Positions 10,814-22,045 of a stretch of DNA of 64,000 nucleotides are shown one piece after another. Position 1 is the stretch's first letter. Every line of letters starts with the position of its first letter. The stretch comes from Cordilura impudica. Its lineage: Eukaryota > Arthropoda > Insecta > Diptera > Scathophagidae. The notes under the pieces were generated by a model. It was not told where the DNA came from and searched no databases. It worked only from the letters and a program-made list of their open reading frames with translations. A program made the position numbers and the translations under genes. The stretch is taken from contig OY821517.1 of NCBI GenBank assembly GCA_963682025.1, positions 108,824,794 through 108,888,793 of the forward strand, written 5' to 3'.

Positions 10814-12315
10814 GAAGAAATTTTTACTAATATTGTTTAATTAATACTAGTTTAAAGATTATAATTTGTTTCTAATTTTAGTATAAATTTTTATTAATAC
10901 ATTTAAATAAAATATATGTGCACTTTAAATCAATAGTAAAAGTTTACTTAAAATTTTATCGATGTTGTGTTCTGTATATAATATATCCAAATGGTATTGA
11001 TATTATTGGGAATTTCAGTGTTATTTTTCAGTTTAATCCTCACAAGAATTAGCTTTCTTCCAAAAAAAACAACCTTTGGCCCCTGTGAATATTGAGACTA
11101 AATAAATGTCAGGGGCCAAATGTTGGCATTTTCTGACCAAAATTGAGTTTAGGAATAATAAATAAGTATTGGTTGTAAAATACGATTGAAGAAAATAAGA
11201 AATTATAAAAAAAAATACCTATTTAAAATGTCAAAATATTCAACTTTTACATGGAAACTCAACAAAAAATTAAAATGCATTTTTAACTCCAAATTACTTA
11301 CGTTCCTATCAGTCGATTTTTACGTTTGAACACGCAAATTGAAGTTTAAAGTCCCTCCTATTGAACAAAGCAAATTGCGTAAAAAAATACCAATCCGGTC
11401 AAAAGTTATAGAGTTTTGACCGCTATCTCGCGAAATTGACCACTATGCGCCGCACCGAGGTTTTGTGGAAACAAATCTAAATGCAAATGAAGAAAATGTA
11501 TTTTGAGTGACGTTCGTGCACCTAATCCGTGATAACTTTTCAATAATTCAGCAACAATTTGTCTGTAGTTTTCGCTCTTATTTTTTTTTCAAGAAAACTG
11601 TCCACGATGCGCTTGAAAGAAAAATTATCATCATCCAATAGCTTCCTGATCTGAGGGCCAACAAATGTGCCTTCTTTGATTTTAGCATATTAAATTTAAG
11701 CAAAAACCGCTAACAAATATTTAAATGCTGCACCATCATTGTCCAGAGCCCTGACAAAGTTCTTAAAAAGGCCCAATTTTATATGCAGCGGTGGAAGAAG
11801 AACGTAATTTGGATCAATTAATGGTTTATTTGAAATGTTTTGTTTTCCTTTTTGGCCGCTCTGTTCTGACGTAATGATGACATGTAGCGCGACAGTCCCA
11901 TAGACAAACGAAACAACAATATTTTGTGAAACCTCCTTGCATACCAGTCAACAAACCAATCACCTGAAACAAATTCATTTACAGTTATTTATGATGGTCT
12001 ATACTATATATACAAAGAAACTTAAATTACACACCTTAAAGTCACCACAGACCTTCTATTTATGATCGTTGTATTTGAGTAATGTCAAAATTTCAGTCAT
12101 TGATTCGTAATTTTCTTTTGTATTAATGGCATGAGCAATTGGTATGGATAGTTTTTCATTCACATTATGCAAAATGAGAGCAGTTAAACTGTACTTAAAG
12201 CCATCAATAAATAATCTCCATTAAGTTTGGTCATATGGCTGGTTCATTTTTAGAAATAAACAATCAATATCAGTACAGTATAGAATAGAGTGTTTCTTTT
12301 CAAAAATGGCGAAGG

Positions 12316-12545
12316 TCATAGACCGACATTTCTTAGATTTAATTCCATTACGTTGACATTGTAAAACTTGTAGAAGTTATTTAGTTCAGAATGGAGGTAT
12401 ATACTGTCTTCGGTGTTTATGAGGGTTGAATATATTTTAGAATTTTCGACATACTTAAGGATATTACTGTATTGACTCGACTTTGGAAGATCATTAAAAA
12501 GCAGAACGATAGGAAAGTTCCAAGGTGACTCCCTTGAGGGGCCCC
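12316..12545 (-). pseudogene. Non-LTR reverse transcriptase fragment
   Basis: The minus strand encodes SRESPWNFPIVLLFNDLPKS, then LKYVENSKIY and LHSELNNFYKFYNVNVMELN. This matches the reverse-transcriptase stretch PQGSxLGPxLFLLFINDLP followed by the YADD box and the LN..KC block. The YADD box has decayed to YVEN. The fragment abuts a DINE-like repeat, giving a 133-residue chimeric open frame across the join. Confidence 0.6.
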
Positions 12546-12868
12546 GAAAGTGCGATCTATATATTTCGAACTTTTTAATCAAACTACAGGTCGCACATAT
12601 GAATATACTTTTATGAAATTTCGTATATAAGTTTACATTGGCCGCAGAAAGAACGCTGTTGAAACTGGTGAAATTCGGTCCATGTTCAGACTTAATCCCC
12701 GTACAAAGGGCCGCCATGAAATCGACTTAAATTGCCATAAGATAAAATTATCATATAGATCTCAGTCAAATTGGGTTCGTAAGGGGTTATTGTATCCATT
12801 AATCAGTAGTCCAATCAGTTATACGCCCCATATAAAGCTGCTTCCCGACTTTCACAATTTTTTAAAAT
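12546..12868 (+). repeat. DINE-1/Helentron-like repeat, internal fragment
   Basis: The fragment shares the segment from CTACAGGTCGCA to the phrase AAGCTGCTTCCCGA with other copies, but lacks the 5' hairpin, most of the microsatellite and the 3' palindrome. Confidence 0.55.
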
Positions 12869-12874
12869 ATTAAA

Positions 12875-13843
12875 ATTCTGTTTAAATGACAACAATTACG
12901 TCACCTATGGAGATACAATGTACAAGCAGACATACGGAATGCCAATGGGAAATCCCTTATCGCCAACCATAGCAGATATTGTTCTTGACACATTGTTAGA
13001 ACAGGCTATGAAAGACCTACGGAATAAAAATGTTTGTATAAATTAATAGTAAAATATGTAGATGATTTATTCGCAGTGATAAAACAGAAAGACGAGGAGC
13101 AAATATTAAAGACATTCAACAATTATCACAAGAAAATACAATTTACAATAGAACGAGAAGACAGTGAAAACTCAATTCCATATCTTGATATGAAATTACA
13201 TAGAGATGATGGCAAAATCATCACAGACTGGTACACTTAATCAATTTCATCTGGACGCCTTATCAATTTTCCATCAACGCAACTTCTAAAACGAAAAATA
13301 AATACAGCAACCAACTTAATTACCAAAGTTAAAAAACTAAGCCATAACAAAGTTATAAAAAACAACATAATTAAAGTCAGAGATATCCTTACAAAGAACA
13401 ACTATCCAAAAAATATTATAAATAATTTAATACATAATACGGGAATACACAACAACAGGGAAAACTACATAGAAAAAACATCTGGTAACACCAAATTCTA
13501 CAGCCTCGCATTTGTACCAAAACTAACAGACGGTAATAAACTAAAGGAAATAATAAATGATAAACAAGTAATATTTTCACACAAAAAAACGAAGCTCAGG
13601 CACAGGACTAGCTGAACATGAAAATGACAAAAAAGAAAAATAAATTAACAACAGCATTAGCACAACAGTGCTTCGATACTGGATACTCAGCTGATCTCGA
13701 AAGCGTAAAAATATTCGACAAAGAGAGAAGAGAAAATAAAAGATATACTCTTAGAAGTCTAAGAATTCAACAAAAGCTTAATTGTGCAATAAATACAAAA
13801 GAGGATAAAGATAAAACGAATGCAAATTATAATTTAAAATTGT
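12875..13843 (+). pseudogene. Penelope-like reverse transcriptase with endonuclease remnant
   Basis: KQTYGMPMGNPLSPTIADIV is the conserved block before the active site. After a one-base slip near 13030 come VKYVDDLFAV with the YVDD catalytic box, then SENSIPYLDMKLHR. A TAA at 13238 interrupts WYT-SISSGRLINFPS; the same frame goes on through KNNYPKNIINNLI to SHKKTKLRHRTS. The catalytic part of the GIY-YIG endonuclease is missing near 13600, but its tail remains (TALAQQCFDTGYSADLESVK, ENKRYTLRSLRIQQKLN) in another frame ending at 13843. These blocks and their order are characteristic of Penelope-like elements. Confidence 0.8.
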
Positions 13844-14087
13844 GACGACTAACATTAGCAAATTTATACTGTGATATTTTAGTTTGTCAAATTATTTTTA
13901 CATTTATTTATACAATTTTGTGTTTTTATGTCATATTGTTTATGTTGTAAAAACTAAATGTGTTAAATGTGAAATTGATGAAAGATTATATGTAAGTTTA
14001 TTTACTATTAATGTTGAGGTTTGTTATTATAGTACTAATGAGTATTCCTTTGCGTATTAATACTGTTGCCAGATTAAATAAAGATTC

Positions 14088-14121
14088 CTGAAGACGTTGG
14101 AAAATCCCAACGAAACGTCGG
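14088..14121 (+). ncRNA. Hammerhead-like motif at the end of the Penelope-like element
   Basis: CTGAAGA (14088-14094), a hairpin GTTGG/CCAAC with an AAAAT(C) loop, then GAAACGTC (14112-14119) are arranged as in the minimal hammerhead ribozymes known from Penelope-like elements. One extra base (C14095) separates the first box from the stem, so catalytic activity is doubtful. Confidence 0.35.
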
Positions 14122-14224
14122 ATGGAAAAAAATAAATAATCTTTTATTTGATTTTTGAAACAGGACCTTAAAAATGCCCGTTAGATTAATTTGTAAAAAA
14201 CTCATATTAAGTTATAATTTTATT

Positions 14225-14336
14225 TTCTATATCTAATTATTTGGATCGAAGAGATGGGAGCTCTAAACGATGGTATAAGTATCGTATAGTCAGTCTAGAC
14301 CGACTATAATTTTCTTACTTATTTTATTTAAATTTT
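14225..14336 (+). repeat. DINE-1/Helentron-like repeat, 3'-terminal fragment
   Basis: The fragment keeps the family's last ~110 bases, including the GTCTAGAC-centred palindrome and the CTTACTT tip. Confidence 0.6.
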
Positions 14337-14989
14337 GTAGTCATATATGTACATATCAATTAGATATATAAATAAAACACCAAATAAAAAAATCTGTTAT
14401 TCTTTTTTCTAACCAGATAGTGCAAATGATGCCATATGGAATCATTCTAAAACATAAGACTTTTGAATGAAATGAAAAAAATGTTATTTTTGCAAGTCTT
14501 TAGGGTCAATTAATAACAAAAACAGAGTTTTTAAATGCAATTATAAAAAAGAGCAGACGATTAAATTTTCGATTAATCCAAAGTATTTTGGACATAATTT
14601 AAAACAACAAAAAACTTCTGACAAAGCTGTCTAAATATGTTACAAATCCCTTTTATTTTTCGAATTTGGAAACCAAGATGCTAGTGATGATGATGAAAAA
14701 AAAAAATGAAATACACTTCATCTTGGAGATTATGTAGACCAAACAAAATAGTATCTACTTAAGAAAATACAAATGTTATTACATACCGTTATTACAGAAG
14801 TACTTTAAGTTGTGTTTGTGTGGAGCGAAGCCATCCGATAAGATACTGCCAACTTTTCAAAGGCCAGTTAATAAGAAGTGCTACCAGTATGGATAAGGTG
14901 TTTAGAATAAATTCTACAGATTGCGCCAATCCAGCATGGTGAGTAGCGTTAAAATAAAAGAGAGGCCAAGATATATTAGAGGAAGAAAT
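14337..14989. other. AT-rich stretch, possibly decayed Transib sequence at its right end
   Basis: No clear gene. The part next to 14990 precedes a Transib scrap in the right orientation and may be its decayed upstream part. Confidence 0.35.
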
Positions 14990-15430
14990 GACCCTGATAT
15001 TTGACAGGTTTAAGGCAAGGTATTGTATATCGAATGATGCAAATACCGCTAAAATTTTCGGCCGACATTACAGGTGTATATAAAATATTAATTACAAATT
15101 TTTCAATTATTTTACGAACTTTTTCAAATGGGCGCAAAATAAATATTCAAAACTTTGAGAAATTAAAAAAAAATGCACTTCTTTACTTCAGATCGTATCC
15201 TTGGAACTATGCGCCTGCAACGGTGCACACAAATTTAATGCTCTGTATTTATTACGTTAAGTATTATATCATTCCTCTTAGAATGTTATCAGAAAAAGCT
15301 ATGGTTTTAAGCAACACAGCTATAAGAATTGCTATAATAAGGCAAGGAATTTCTAGCGTATCTTACTTTACAGTCACAGCCATAATTGCGATGTACACTC
15401 AGAAAAAGCTTTTAGAAATCTTTGGTATGA
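14990..15430 (+). pseudogene. Transib/RAG1-like transposase, C-terminal fragment
   Basis: FSADITGVYKILITNFSIIL, NIQNFEKLKKNALLYFRSYP, APATVHTNLM and PLRMLSEKAM align with SITGVDYDLIRRFQIILQ, KNFGQYANETATFYNQKYSW, MPTTVHKILF and LPIGDLSEEAQ of the 8.8-kb transposase. The residue facing the third catalytic glutamate is not conserved. No second end or target duplication was found. Confidence 0.65.
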
Positions 15431-15619
15431 ATGACTTAGGGATGTAACTATAAGAGAGGATTGTGCAAAAATAATTTCAAGCAATGATTTGATAGGCGAA
15501 TCTTAAAGTGATGGTACCACCGATAATGAATTAAATAGTTACACTAAGTATAATATAAATGCATAATATCTATATATATAAAATTCATTTTCTGTTTGTT
15601 TGTTTGTTTGTTTGTTTGA

Positions 15620-16460
15620 CCGCTATACAAATTTTTATTTTTCCACGGATTTTCCTGAAATTTTGTACACACGATCTCTATACCCCAGGAAAGGTCGCCA
15701 TATACTTTTTACTGGCCACGCCTACTTTTACGCCCACTTTTTATGTAAACTTCATTTTCTGTTTTATTCATATTTGTTTACTATACAAATTTTTATTTGT
15801 TAACAGATTTCTCTGAAATTCGGTACACACGATCCCTGTACTCTAGCTAAGGTCACCATATATTTTCTATCGACCACGCCTACTTTTACGCCCACTTTTT
15901 GTACACAATTCATTTTGTTTTTGGTATATTTGTTCGCTATACAATTTTTTATTTTTCAACCGATTTCTCTGAAATTTTCTACACACGATCTCTGTACTCC
16001 AGAGACATAGCCGTATGATTCTTGCCGGCCACGCCTACTTCTACGCCCACTTTTTATACAAAATTAATTTTCTGTTTTTTGGTATATTTGTTCACTATAG
16101 AAATTTTTATTTTTCGAGGGATGTCTAAAATTTGGTCACACGATCTCTATACTACAGGGAAGGTCACCATACGCTTCTTACAGGCCACGCCTACTTTGCG
16201 CCAACTTCTATATATATAAAACTTATTTTTTTCCCTTTATTTGTTTCTTTATTTGAATGCTATACAAACTTATATTTTTCAATGGCTTTCTCCGAAATAT
16301 AGTACATATTCCAGGGAAGGCCGCCATATAAATTTTACCGGCCACGCTTACTTTTAGGCCCAATTTTCATATAAAATTCACATTTTGTTGTGTGGTATAT
16401 TTCTTCCCTATACAAATTTGTACTTTTCAACGGATTTCTCTGAAATTTGGTTTACACGGA
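15620..16460 (+). repeat. Helitron-internal tandem units of ~150-180 bp
   Basis: Each unit runs from CTATACAAATTTTTATTTTT through ATTTCTCTGAAAT, CACGATCTCTGTACTCCAG and GGCCACGCCTACTT to ACGCCCACTTTTTA. Five to six diverged copies are visible; the last ones are shorter. Confidence 0.75.
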
Positions 16461-16779
16461 AATAACTACACGGTGAACAAATTCCCCAAACTTAAAAAAA
16501 GGCACCCAAAAGAAATGAACAAATTCCCCATTTTTTTTTTTTAATCGAAAGAAAAAATTAACTTATCCCCAAATTCATTCTTAAATTTTTGCATATTTTT
16601 ATTTATCGAATTTTGTTAAATATTTATTTTAGTAAACATTTGCATACTGCTCTCAATATATGTCCTACAATAAATGCATTTAAAATGAGTTTTCTTTTCA
16701 ATAGCACGGGGAATATAGCTTAGCTGGAATATCGGAATGATCTGAAAAATATATTTTGACAATTAAAGTAAGTTGGCAA

Positions 16780-17170
16780 GAGCTGCGCGGCATCACAGGT
16801 GTGGTTGTCAAATGCGCGGAAGCGGCGCGCGGTGCGCGACCACGGACTCGGACTCGGACGCGACGGATGCGGACGTGACGCGCTCTCGGAACACAGCTCA
16901 GCTAAAATATCGCAATGCTCTAAAAAATATGTTTTAGGAATTAAAATAAGTTAACGAGAACTAAGCGGCAGAACGGGTAGTAGCTGCGAGGAAGCGGCGC
17001 GAGGCGCGCGGACGCGACGCGCTCGCGGAACACAGCTCAGCAAAATATCGCAATGATCTGAAAAATATATTTTGGCGATTAAAATAAGTTGACAACAACT
17101 GCGCGGCAGCACGGGTCTGGCTGCCAAACGCGTGGAATCGGGCGCGACTCGCTCGCGGAACACAGCTTAG
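16780..17170 (+). repeat. GC-rich tandem units inside the Helitron
   Basis: Three units each combine AACACAGCTCAGC, an AT-rich part (AAAATATATTTTGGCGATTA) and a GC-rich part with GCGCGGCAGCACGGG and runs of GCGCG. The composition is sharply different from the AT-rich surroundings. The same block recurs at 48430-48870. Confidence 0.75.
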
Positions 17171-17660
17171 TGAAATGTCATATGATAAATTTTATCGACG
17201 TATGTGAAATAATTACCTGCTGATCAAAATAGGACACACATATACTATAAGCAGTTGCTTAAAGAAACCTTGCGACGCAATATTAAACGTCGCATTAGTA
17301 TTTCATTTCTGAAACTTGAATTTGACGTCTCTGCTCAATGATGATCACTTATTGAATGAAGTAAGTCAATTTTTGAAAGTTCTGATTCCTTTAATTTGCA
17401 AACGATTCCGTTATACTTGGTGTTTACAAATAAACTTAAAAAATACTTAAAGCGGTTTCGCATCTTATTTTTGAAGCATTTTTGCTGCAGCATCTTAAAA
17501 AACTTCTAAATTAAAAAATCAAAAAATTTTGAATTGAAATAAAAAAATTAATTTACTGCCCATACAAATTTTTAAGTACTCAGCGCCTGGTAAGCATAGT
17601 GAACCATTTTTCTAGTCAAAGGCCTTTTTATCCCGGGCAAGACCGGGTAAAAACAGCTAG

Positions 17661-19099
17661 TACATATAATATAATTTAATTTATATTCGCGAGCAATAAG
17701 CAGATAATTGCACCAATGATATATCACTATGCATTATTTTGATCCGAAGAGCACTGAAGGGTTAATTAAACAAAAATTGACCGAATTGTTTTTCTTAAAT
17801 TCAAATTGTGGTTTCATCGAATTTAATAAAAAACCCCGTTTTCGGTAATTTTTATTTAAAAATATGTTAAAATCTAAAGCTGGCCTTGGCAAATAATGGG
17901 TTAACGTTCTCGGATTTATCCCAAATCTTAAGAACGGAAGTTATATACACTTCGTTATTATATTTTAACCATCGCTTCTAAAAATTCAACAGCACTTCCA
18001 AAATATTTTAATTTCATATGTTCCAAATTCTTAATTCCAAAAGGGTTAATGGGGTCATATGATTTTTTCCGAAACCCTATGCCATTAAGATAAAGTATAA
18101 CATTTAAAAGCAGAAAAGTGATGAATTTTTGATTCAAAGTATTTAGAAAGAGTACATTCACAGAATAATTTACAAAAATCCCATTTTTTTCGAAATCCGA
18201 AAAAATAAAATCCTTGTCAAAAAAATTCTGGCTTAGGGATTTTCTTCAAAATTCACACAAATCTTCCGTAACATGCAGTTAACAAAACCGTAAAGTGCCA
18301 GATCCATTTTTTTAAAATTTTGTGTAAGAAAATTTTTTAAAACTTGAAAAAGGAGTTTTCAAAATTTTATCACAAAAATTTCCCATTGTGTGATTACTTA
18401 TAAATATAGAGTCAAAAAAATGTCGCTTTTAATCAATTTCTCAGAGTTTGAAAAAATTCTATCAAATTTCATGACCCAGTTTTTTTTGCAACAAAAGTAG
18501 TCCAGGGCATTTGCTATTTCTTGGCGAATTTTTATTCGATTTTGAACTTTTATATCTTTTTGAATAGATAATTTATTACTGATCCTGATTCTTACTACAT
18601 CTTGTCGGAAAAATTAAGCCATAGAAAAATAGAGTCATATTTTCCCATATAAACACACTTGAAATTTTCAATCGATTTCCGGCGCGACTTTTCTTTATCC
18701 GATTTCCCTCAAACTTCACATTTATTAGTTTTATATGGAAAGGTAAGAAACTGGATTCCGCCTATACCCAAAATCGCATTTTAATTTTTTCTAATATATA
18801 TATTACACTGAGGAACAGTCATTTTGCGCCTTGGTAGTTTAAAGTCAATTCTTTTTAAGACTAGTGCGCTGAATACTAGAAAATTATTAGGTCTGTTAAA
18901 TTGGTTCTGTGTTTTGAGATAAAGACTATTAGCTATTTCACTAAAAAAAACATATATAAAAATACCAGTGTGTATTTACAAAATAATTTTATTAAGATCC
19001 TTTATAACAACGATATAAAAACAAAAAAGATAAGTGCTGCTCATCCAATAATTAAAACAAAAATTACAAAAACCTTTTTTCTGTAATTTTTTTGTCGCG
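17661..19099. other. AT-rich stretch, nothing recognised
   Basis: No gene was found. It adjoins the 3' end of the LCLWDSR relic and may include that element's decayed terminal repeat, but I found no matching arm on the other side. Confidence 0.4.
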
Positions 19100-19524
19100 G
19101 TTTTGCTCAGGACAATCCCTTATTAAAGTCCTATAGTAATCTGCCAGCACATGGCGATCCCTTCGACCTTGGTATCTTTATACCATTATCCTGACGCCCT
19201 GATGGAACCGTTCTTCTTGTTCCTTACTGTAATCGCCCATATTGTCCTGGAACTTGTCCAAGTGGCTATGCAAAAACTGCAATTTAATGCTCATAGTAAC
19301 TTCTAATGCGTGAAAATTTTGGAGCATTTTAGCAACCATTTCTGCACAGTTTGGTGCTTTATGATTCTCAAAAAAATATTTGACTACTAAAACAAAGCAT
19401 AGCCATGCTTCAGATTCAAATTGTGTCATATGGTTTAAAAATACAGTGTATGGATTTGAGATCCATCGAAGATGCCTGCTTTTAATTTTTCCATACTCAG
19501 GGCTGAAAATTTTTTACACACATA

Positions 19525-21162
19525 CACTTATGCTCACATAATTAAGTCATGGGTATGCAATGAAATGTTTTTGTAGTTTTTATCTAAAACCTATTTCTTC
19601 CGATTCTAACCTTACTATTTTGTGTAACCCTGCTATGGTAGCAGTTGTTTACATAGATTGAAGCAAAATTAAAAATTTGGATATTCCCCGAAAAATATGG
19701 AAAACCTCAAAAAGGTCATATGCGCTGTGCTCACATAATTAAGTCACCATGCGTATCGCGAGCAAATTAGTGTTTTGAAGATTTTTTTTGCGGTTTAAAT
19801 AATAAATAAATTAAAAACAACTAAATTAAAAACAAATAAGATCAGCTGAAATGCTATGGGTAAACAAAAAAAGTTCAAATTCGGCTGAAGAGAAAATAAT
19901 ATGGGATTGTTTCCAAAGATACAATAATATTGCAAAAGTAGTGGAGATTTTGAACCTTTCTCGGGGTAAAATTACAAATGCCATTTCGCATTACAAAAAA
20001 TATGAAACTTTTGAAAATATTCCGCGCCTAAAACCGAGAAAAACGACTTTAAATGATGACAGACGCATTGCAAACCTGAGTAAAACTGATCCTTTTTTAA
20101 CTTCGCCGCAAATCAGAGCTCAAATGGAAACGGATTATGGCGTAAATGTTTCGTTGAAGAACATAAGACGACGTTTGCAAGAAAACAATTTGCATTTACG
20201 AATGGCCAGGAAGAAACCGTTGGTTTCTTTGAAGAACACTAAGAAGCGGCTCCGATTTGCTACTGACCATCTTGCTAAAGGCCTAAATTTTTGGAATTTA
20301 ATTGTTTGGAGCGACGAATCCAAGTTTAATGTTTTTGGAAATGATGGCAGACCATATGTGCGATGTCCTCCACTTAAGGAATTGGATCCAAAATACACCA
20401 AAAAAAAACTGTGAAACACGGTGGCTCACCAATCATGGTGTGGGGTTGCATTACCGCATTCGGTGTGGGTCCTATAGTCAAGATTGACAGTATGATTGAC
20501 AGAATATACTAAAGTAAAATTTGGCCACCGAATATGCTGAAAATTTGTCGCTTGCGTGTATTTTCCAACACGACAATGACCCGAAGCATTGTTCGAAGGT
20601 TGTTAAGTAGTGGTTGGCAACACAGTCCATCAAGCTTCTGGAATGGCCGCCGAATAGTCCCGACTGAAACCCTATCGGGAACTTGTGGGTCTTAATATAA
20701 TAAGTCATTGCAGCACGAAAACCGCCAAATAAGGACATGTTATGGAAAGTTATCCAAGAGGAGTGGCACAAAATCACTCCAGGCCAGTGCGATTCTCTTG
20801 TAGCTAGCATGCCAAAGCGATGCTCCACAGTATTGAAGCAAAAAGATTATCCTACTCAATATTGAGGTAAGCTTATGAAAAAATGGGACTTCCGACAAAA
20901 TTTATTATTTATTCTACAATTTCAACCATTTTTTTTCAGATGACTTAATTATGTGAGCAACTCTTTTTGGCTAATTTCCAAATTTTTTAATTTTTTTGGA
21001 ATGAGCCAAAATTTTGTAATTTTTAATTTCACTGTAAATTGATTGCTAACATATAAGAATAATAAAAAAAGTTATATTCGAATTAAAAAAAAAAAGGGTT
21101 CACGTATTTTTGACAATAATGCCGGGTAGCATACTAGTGACTTAATTATGTGAGCACAAGTG
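19525..21162 (+). mobile_element. Tc1-like transposon with double terminal repeats (IR/DR), TA duplication
   Basis: The two 26-base ends (19525-19550 and 21137-21162) match at 24 positions and contain TGCTCACATAATTAAGTCA; TA flanks both (19523-19524, 21163-21164). The same 19-mer occurs again inside, at 19728-19746 and inverted at 20941-20959, so each end has an outer and inner copy about 197 bases apart. This layout is the IR/DR type seen in Sleeping Beauty, Minos and Bari-like elements. The gene inside is broken. Confidence 0.93.
19851..20866 (+). pseudogene. Tc1-type transposase, broken
   Basis: The N-terminal helix-turn-helix pair spans roughly residues 10-120 (IAKVVEILNLSRGKI and FLTSPQIRAQMETDYGVNV). 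VWSDESKFNVFG (near 20310) holds the first catalytic aspartate. A slip in the A-run at 20399-20407 leads to VKHGGSPIMVWGCI; a further slip near 20505 leads to FQHDNDPKHCSKVV with the second aspartate. Exactly 34 positions later stands NPIGNLW, where the family has glutamate: the codon is GGG for expected GAG, so DD34E chemistry is lost. Stops interrupt at 20608, 20666 and 20697 or so. The end is KRCSTVLKQKDYPTQY at 20866. Confidence 0.88.
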
Positions 21163-22045
21163 TATTTAAAACAGTCATTGGTATTATCAAAAGCTTTGAT
21201 GAACTATTTCAGTAGCACAACTTTGACGTGAAGTGGCGGAAGAAGGATATTCTCTCGTCTTATCAGTGGTTCATGAATCTCTTTTGCTCTTGCTACCTTC
21301 ATATTTTCCCTCAAAGGCCAGACTTTTCTAATCCAATTTTTCATTTTTGCGCGGCTATACGATATACATATGACTTATTACATATGACATACACCCAACT
21401 TGATGACCAAAAAATTCACCTTCATCTTCAAGTCGACGCACAGTGAGGACTGATGTATTGCGTATGAAATCTTTTTTAAAACAATTTTAATATTTTGATA
21501 TTCCTCCTTTAGTTTGATAGTATAACCTATTGGAACTGAAGCAAATTTATTTCCATTGTGCAGCAATACATATTTCAGACTCCCTTATGAGCTACCTATA
21601 AAAAGCCTAAAATGATCAGACTGATATTTTGGATGGCCCATAAAGTTCAAAAGCCCAGAAACATTGATATAATAAGGAAGAAGGTCTTGCTCTCTGGTCC
21701 TAAATGATATAATGGTAACACCATGTTGAAGACAGTGTTTTTCTTTTAATTTCGATGCAAGAAGTTCGGCCGATTTTTTTGATAAATTCGAATCACGGAC
21801 CAAGTCATTGAGCACCTCTGGAGAAAATCCCTGCTGCTCGTCTGATTGTCTGATCCCTCTAATATTTTAACATCATCACTGTTTGCAGTAGATGGTCCGA
21901 TAGTACATTAAAATAAACCCAGATACGGGTTTTATATCGGTTGATACCATTTACATTTACCGCAGAAGAGCAGCAGTCACTTAAGTGGTTCGTAGGCTCA
22001 TTCCATATCGTCGGCACTCCAAACTGAAGCGCTTTAGAGCTTCCT

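Larger units (their letters stand above)
7662..11447 (+). mobile_element. Transib (RAG1-like) transposon, near complete, CGCCG target duplication
   Basis: The ends read CACTGTGGTAAAT (7662) and, inverted, CATAGTGGTCAAT (11447); both are followed inwards by GAGATAGCGGTCAAAACT. Five bases, CGCCG, stand at 7657-7661 and again at 11448-11452. A 5-bp GC-rich duplication, often CGNCG, and CACxxTG-type tips resembling the V(D)J heptamer are hallmarks of Transib. The element is 3786 bp and carries one transposase gene. Its insertion split the gene of an older transposon, whose coding sequence reads through when the element and one CGCCG are mentally removed. Confidence 0.92.
7555..12315 (-). pseudogene. 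LCLWDSR-family transposase relic, split by the Transib element
   Basis: Reading leftwards on the minus strand from ~12.3 kb: NENYKI-type text, GMQGGFTKYCCF and CLWDCRATCHHY (near 11.9 kb), LLPPLHIKLGLFKNFVRALD, KIKEGTFVGPQIRKLL, then SLKIHFLHLHLDLFPQNLGAA up to 11448. The frame resumes exactly at 7661 with SDEQGERAH and ends with MLGDYCWTL near 7560. The break point is the 5-bp duplication of a Transib insertion, inside the block holding the presumed catalytic glutamate. There are stops and frameshifts, and the inverted repeats are missing on both sides, so it was already a fragment or lost its ends later. Confidence 0.75.
12872..14150 (+). mobile_element. Penelope-like retroelement, 5'-truncated
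   Basis: The segment holds the second half of a Penelope-type reverse transcriptase, the end of its endonuclease region, an AT-rich 3' part and, near its end, a CTGAAGA/CGAAACGTC motif that recurs at 27.1 kb. The left edge is the join with a DINE fragment. Confidence 0.75.
15569..17660 (+). mobile_element. Helitron, complete ends, non-autonomous
   Basis: It begins TCTATATATATAAAATTC after an A (15568) and ends AAACAGCTAG before a T (17661), as expected for Helitrons, which insert between A and T without target duplication. A hairpin CCCGG/CCGGG (17632-17647) lies ten bases before the CTAG end. The body holds ~170-bp tandem units with CCACGCCTACTTTTACGCCC, then GC-rich units. No Rep/helicase frame is present. 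A closely related, 5'-shortened copy lies at 46885-49400. Confidence 0.88.
19100..22045 (-). pseudogene. LCLWDSR-family transposase relic, split by a Tc1 element
   Basis: On the minus strand from 22.04 kb: FGVPTIWNEPTNHLSDCC, then LNDLVRDSNLSKKSAELLAS, HFRLFIGSS, LLHNGNKFASVPIGYTI, SLCVDLKMKVNF and ENILLPPLHVKVVLL down to ~21165. The frame resumes below 19523 with EKLKAGIFDGSQI, SEAWLCFVLVVKYFFENHKA, MSIKLQFLHSHLDKFQDN and YSKEQEERFHQ, ending near 19100. The first candidate aspartate is glycine here (FIGSS for FIDSN), so it was dead or died early. Two frameshifts and several stops are visible. Confidence 0.75.

Noticed and set aside
18806..18821. CACTGAGGAACAGTCA after TTA as a possible end of the LCLWDSR element at 19-22 kb
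   Set aside because: It resembles the CACTAGTCAACAGTCA tip of the 1310-4085 element, but I found no matching end or TTA on the far side (22-23 kb).
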